Below are positions 61,974-64,000 of a stretch of 64,000 nt of DNA, in pieces. The notes below the pieces were generated by a model. That model was given only the letters and a program-made list of their open reading frames with translations, ran no database searches and was not told the DNA's origin. The position numbers and the translations under genes are program-made. Within the stretch, counting starts at the first letter, position 1; the number at the start of each line of letters is the position of its first letter. The stretch comes from Closterium sp. NIES-65 (lineage: Eukaryota; Streptophyta; Zygnematophyceae; Desmidiales; Closteriaceae): contig CANXME010002581.1 of NCBI GenBank assembly GCA_948144175.1, positions 1-64,000 on the forward strand, written 5' to 3'.

Positions 61974-64000
61974 ATGGCGCACTTCGATGGCGAAGTGGAT
62001 CCTGGATATGCGGCTTTTGAAGAAGCCATCATGGCTCAGCATGAGCACCTGGAAAGCATGATTGCAAGGGCACCACCAACCCTCCAAGCTTCGTTAAGGG
62101 ACAAGTTCGGAATGACAATCCAGCCAAGAGCAAAAATCTCTCATGAGTTCAGCAATCCGTCCACCCATGAACAATCTCATTCAAGCACTCCACGTACTAA
62201 CCAAACTCGTGCAAATGTTCATGCAGGAATTGATGGTGAAGGGGAAATGGGCATACCTCAAGGAGGAGAGTCATCCCAATGGAGGGATGCATCCGTCCAA
62301 GGAGAGGAGATCGCCAATTCCGCACCTCAATCATCCATGCAAAGGGAAGCACGGAGGAGGAATGATGAGTATCGGAGTGCAGTGTTTGGTGGGATGAGAA
62401 GTGGACAGATTGGGCATCAGGGTGACAGAAGTGGTGAAGTGGGCGTGGAAGGTGTGGGATTCGCCTCCTACACTATTGGTGCTCCCCCACTACGACGACT
62501 TGCGACCAACTCCCATCCCATTGGAGTTCTTCCCATGCCCAGGTCTCACCTTCATGGCGACAACATCATCCCTCCACGTGCACATCGTCCACCAATCAGC
62601 GCACACTCTGTGGACAGCATGGGGCGGATGGGATACGGAATGCAGTCAAATGGTGTCATGCGACGGGATCAGGTGGAAGTGCTGGAACGTCAACTTGGTG
62701 GACAGAATGGAGATATGCGGCGCACGGTACAGCTACCTCGACCGTCAACCATGGCTACTCTCTTCGACCCCACACCACGTGAATACACGGACGAAGACAA
62801 GGAACGACTGTCACGCAAAGTGGTGGGAGCAACGGTGGACAAGGCATTCACCACCACTCCGTTTGACGGCTCAAATTTCCGCGAATGGGCACTACGGTTT
62901 CGTATGAACGCCCGCGTCACGAATCTGTGGGAGTTCTTTGTGACCCTGCAGTATCCGGTTACCATTGGAGATGGTGACATTGACGACGCTATGGGGCGGC
63001 TGGAAATGCTACAGGCGGATTACTCCCAGCGTGCGGCACTCGCCTTTTGGGTCCTATTGCACAGCGTGAGCGCAACGATTCAACTACAGCTAGACATGTT
63101 CCAGGAATCCTACAGCCCGGCTTATGAAGCATGGGAGTATTTGATGGACACTTACCAGGCCAAAGATTCGGTGGCGAAGGTCTCTCTCATGAAGCAGTTG
63201 GACAACCTGAAAATGGGGAATCAAGAGAGGGTGGAGGAGTATGTGAACCGCGCAACGGCGATTCGGGACAAGTTGGCCTTGGCGGGAAAGATGGTGGATG
63301 AGGACACATTCACCTTAAATCTGCTCACCGGACTACCGGCACATTGGGAGGAGATGAGGCACTCGGCAATACTACACAACGTAACGGACAGCTTCACTTT
63401 GCAGCGGATGATGATTCGGGAGCAGAGATATCACGATCTCATATCAAAGGATAACCGTGACCGGCGTCCACCTCGCATGGTTGGACAAGCACGTGGAGAC
63501 TGCTCACCTTCTCCAACTGCAAAGGGCAATAACGGGAAGGAGGGGTCAATTGGGGAGAAAACGCATGGCAAGGATGGAGATGCAAGTCGCTCATCTCTCG
63601 TGTGTTGGTACTGCAAGGAGCCTGGCCACCCCTTCTTCAAGTGTACCAAGGCACCCCCTGGGTGGATACCACCAGGGTGGGAACCGCATACCCGCGGAAA
63701 GGCAAAACTGCACACCACCGACAGCCGTTCGTCCTCCCCACGAAGGAGTTACAGCCCCAAACGTGACAACAATGCATCAAAACAGCAAGGGGCAGCCGGG
63801 GAAGACAAACAACGTACTGTTACGTGCATTGCAATGATGGGATCGTCACAAGCTACCTTACCGCCAGCTAAAGCGTCATCTTGGATGCTGGATAGTGGAT
63901 GCAGCCAGCACATGACTTCGGACAAGAGCTGGTTTGAAGAGTTAAGGGAGCTGGACGAACCTGTTTATGTGGAGCTTGCTAATGGGAGCGAGCTGAGCAG
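61974..64000 (+). CDS. Copia D Gag-Pol, 5' part, open to the window end
   Basis: From ATG 61974 I read 675 codons without a stop to the window edge. A variable N-terminal region leads to the Copia gag domain (FDGSNFREWALRFRMN..., residues ~300-500, with EAWEYLMDTYQAKD and LLTGLPAHWEEM). The zinc knuckle CWYCKEPGHPFFKC (spacing CX2CX4HX4C) follows at about residue 545. The retropepsin segment WMLDSGCSQHMTSDKSWF then begins. Gag and Pol are in one frame, as is usual for plant Copia. Whether RT and the 3' LTR are intact cannot be seen. Confidence 0.93.
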   Translation, partial: MAHFDGEVDPGYAAFEEAIMAQHEHLESMIARAPPTLQASLRDKFGMTIQPRAKISHEFSNPSTHEQSHSSTPRTNQTRANVHAGIDGEGEMGIPQGGESSQWRDASVQGEEIANSAPQSSMQREARRRNDEYRSAVFGGMRSGQIGHQGDRSGEVGVEGVGFASYTIGAPPLRRLATNSHPIGVLPMPRSHLHGDNIIPPRAHRPPISAHSVDSMGRMGYGMQSNGVMRRDQVEVLERQLGGQNGDMRRTVQLPRPSTMATLFDPTPREYTDEDKERLSRKVVGATVDKAFTTTPFDGSNFREWALRFRMNARVTNLWEFFVTLQYPVTIGDGDIDDAMGRLEMLQADYSQRAALAFWVLLHSVSATIQLQLDMFQESYSPAYEAWEYLMDTYQAKDSVAKVSLMKQLDNLKMGNQERVEEYVNRATAIRDKLALAGKMVDEDTFTLNLLTGLPAHWEEMRHSAILHNVTDSFTLQRMMIREQRYHDLISKDNRDRRPPRMVGQARGDCSPSPTAKGNNGKEGSIGEKTHGKDGDASRSSLVCWYCKEPGHPFFKCTKAPPGWIPPGWEPHTRGKAKLHTTDSRSSSPRRSYSPKRDNNASKQQGAAGEDKQRTVTCIAMMGSSQATLPPAKASSWMLDSGCSQHMTSDKSWFEELRELDEPVYVELANGSELS

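Larger units (their letters stand above)
61441..64000 (+). mobile_element. Copia D: Ty1/copia element, 5' part, running off the window
   Basis: The LTR 61441-61783 (343 bp, TGTTGGAAATCC...CTTTCTAGCA) is followed by the PBS TGGTATCAGAGC at 61784-61795 and an open gag-pol frame. It is a different family from copies A-C: longer LTR, no GC-rich leader, canonical CCHC knuckle. It inserted into the 5' LTR of the second TRIM copy. Its 3' end is outside the window. Confidence 0.92.

Overview
The window looks like nuclear DNA of a streptophyte plant. A growth-regulating factor (QLQ plus WRC domains), a GT-3-type trihelix factor, a GONST1-like nucleotide-sugar transporter and a plant-type PEX5 lie within 25 kb of each other. 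They are surrounded by Copia, chromovirus Gypsy, hAT-like and Harbinger-like elements and a TRIM. The GRF has no recognisable miR396 site. That, with the odd high-GC Copia family, suggests an early-diverging lineage (bryophyte, lycophyte, fern or charophyte), but I cannot name a species.

Layout. 0.1-22.1 kb: a tandem repeat of about 360 bp, opened by a 588-bp terminal-inverted-repeat element, a complete 374-bp TRIM and a three-level nest of Copia elements. Copia A (2038-21813) has its 3' LTR split by copia B (9375-21766). B's 3' untranslated region is in turn split by an inverted, half-length copia C. All three are decayed. 22.1-22.6 kb: a second short tandem repeat. 23.0-47.7 kb: a gene island with GONST1-like (-), GT-3-like trihelix (+), a small membrane protein of unknown function (-), GRF (-) and PEX5 (-). 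Their exons can be joined with splice sites that keep the reading frame. 48.3-54.5 kb: a small Harbinger-like MITE, an array of about nine units of roughly 0.5 kb, a 21-bp minisatellite and a candidate first exon. 55.4-60.9 kb: a young, apparently complete chromovirus with LTRs that look identical and a textbook -1 frameshift signal between gag and pol. 61.2-64.0 kb: a second TRIM copy whose 5' LTR is interrupted by copia D, which has an open gag-pol reading frame running off the window.

Three observations stand out. (1) The TRIM carries a tRNA-like scaffold: an A box and a B box 44 bp apart, with the LTR/primer-binding-site junction sitting in the anticodon loop. (2) In four of the five host genes, introns hold tandem partial copies of the adjacent exon end together with its splice site. 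The extreme case is seven near-identical 5' splice sites in the GONST1-like gene. (3) The Gypsy element has GGGAAAC in the gag frame, a 7-nt spacer and an 8-bp stem that can extend into a pseudoknot.
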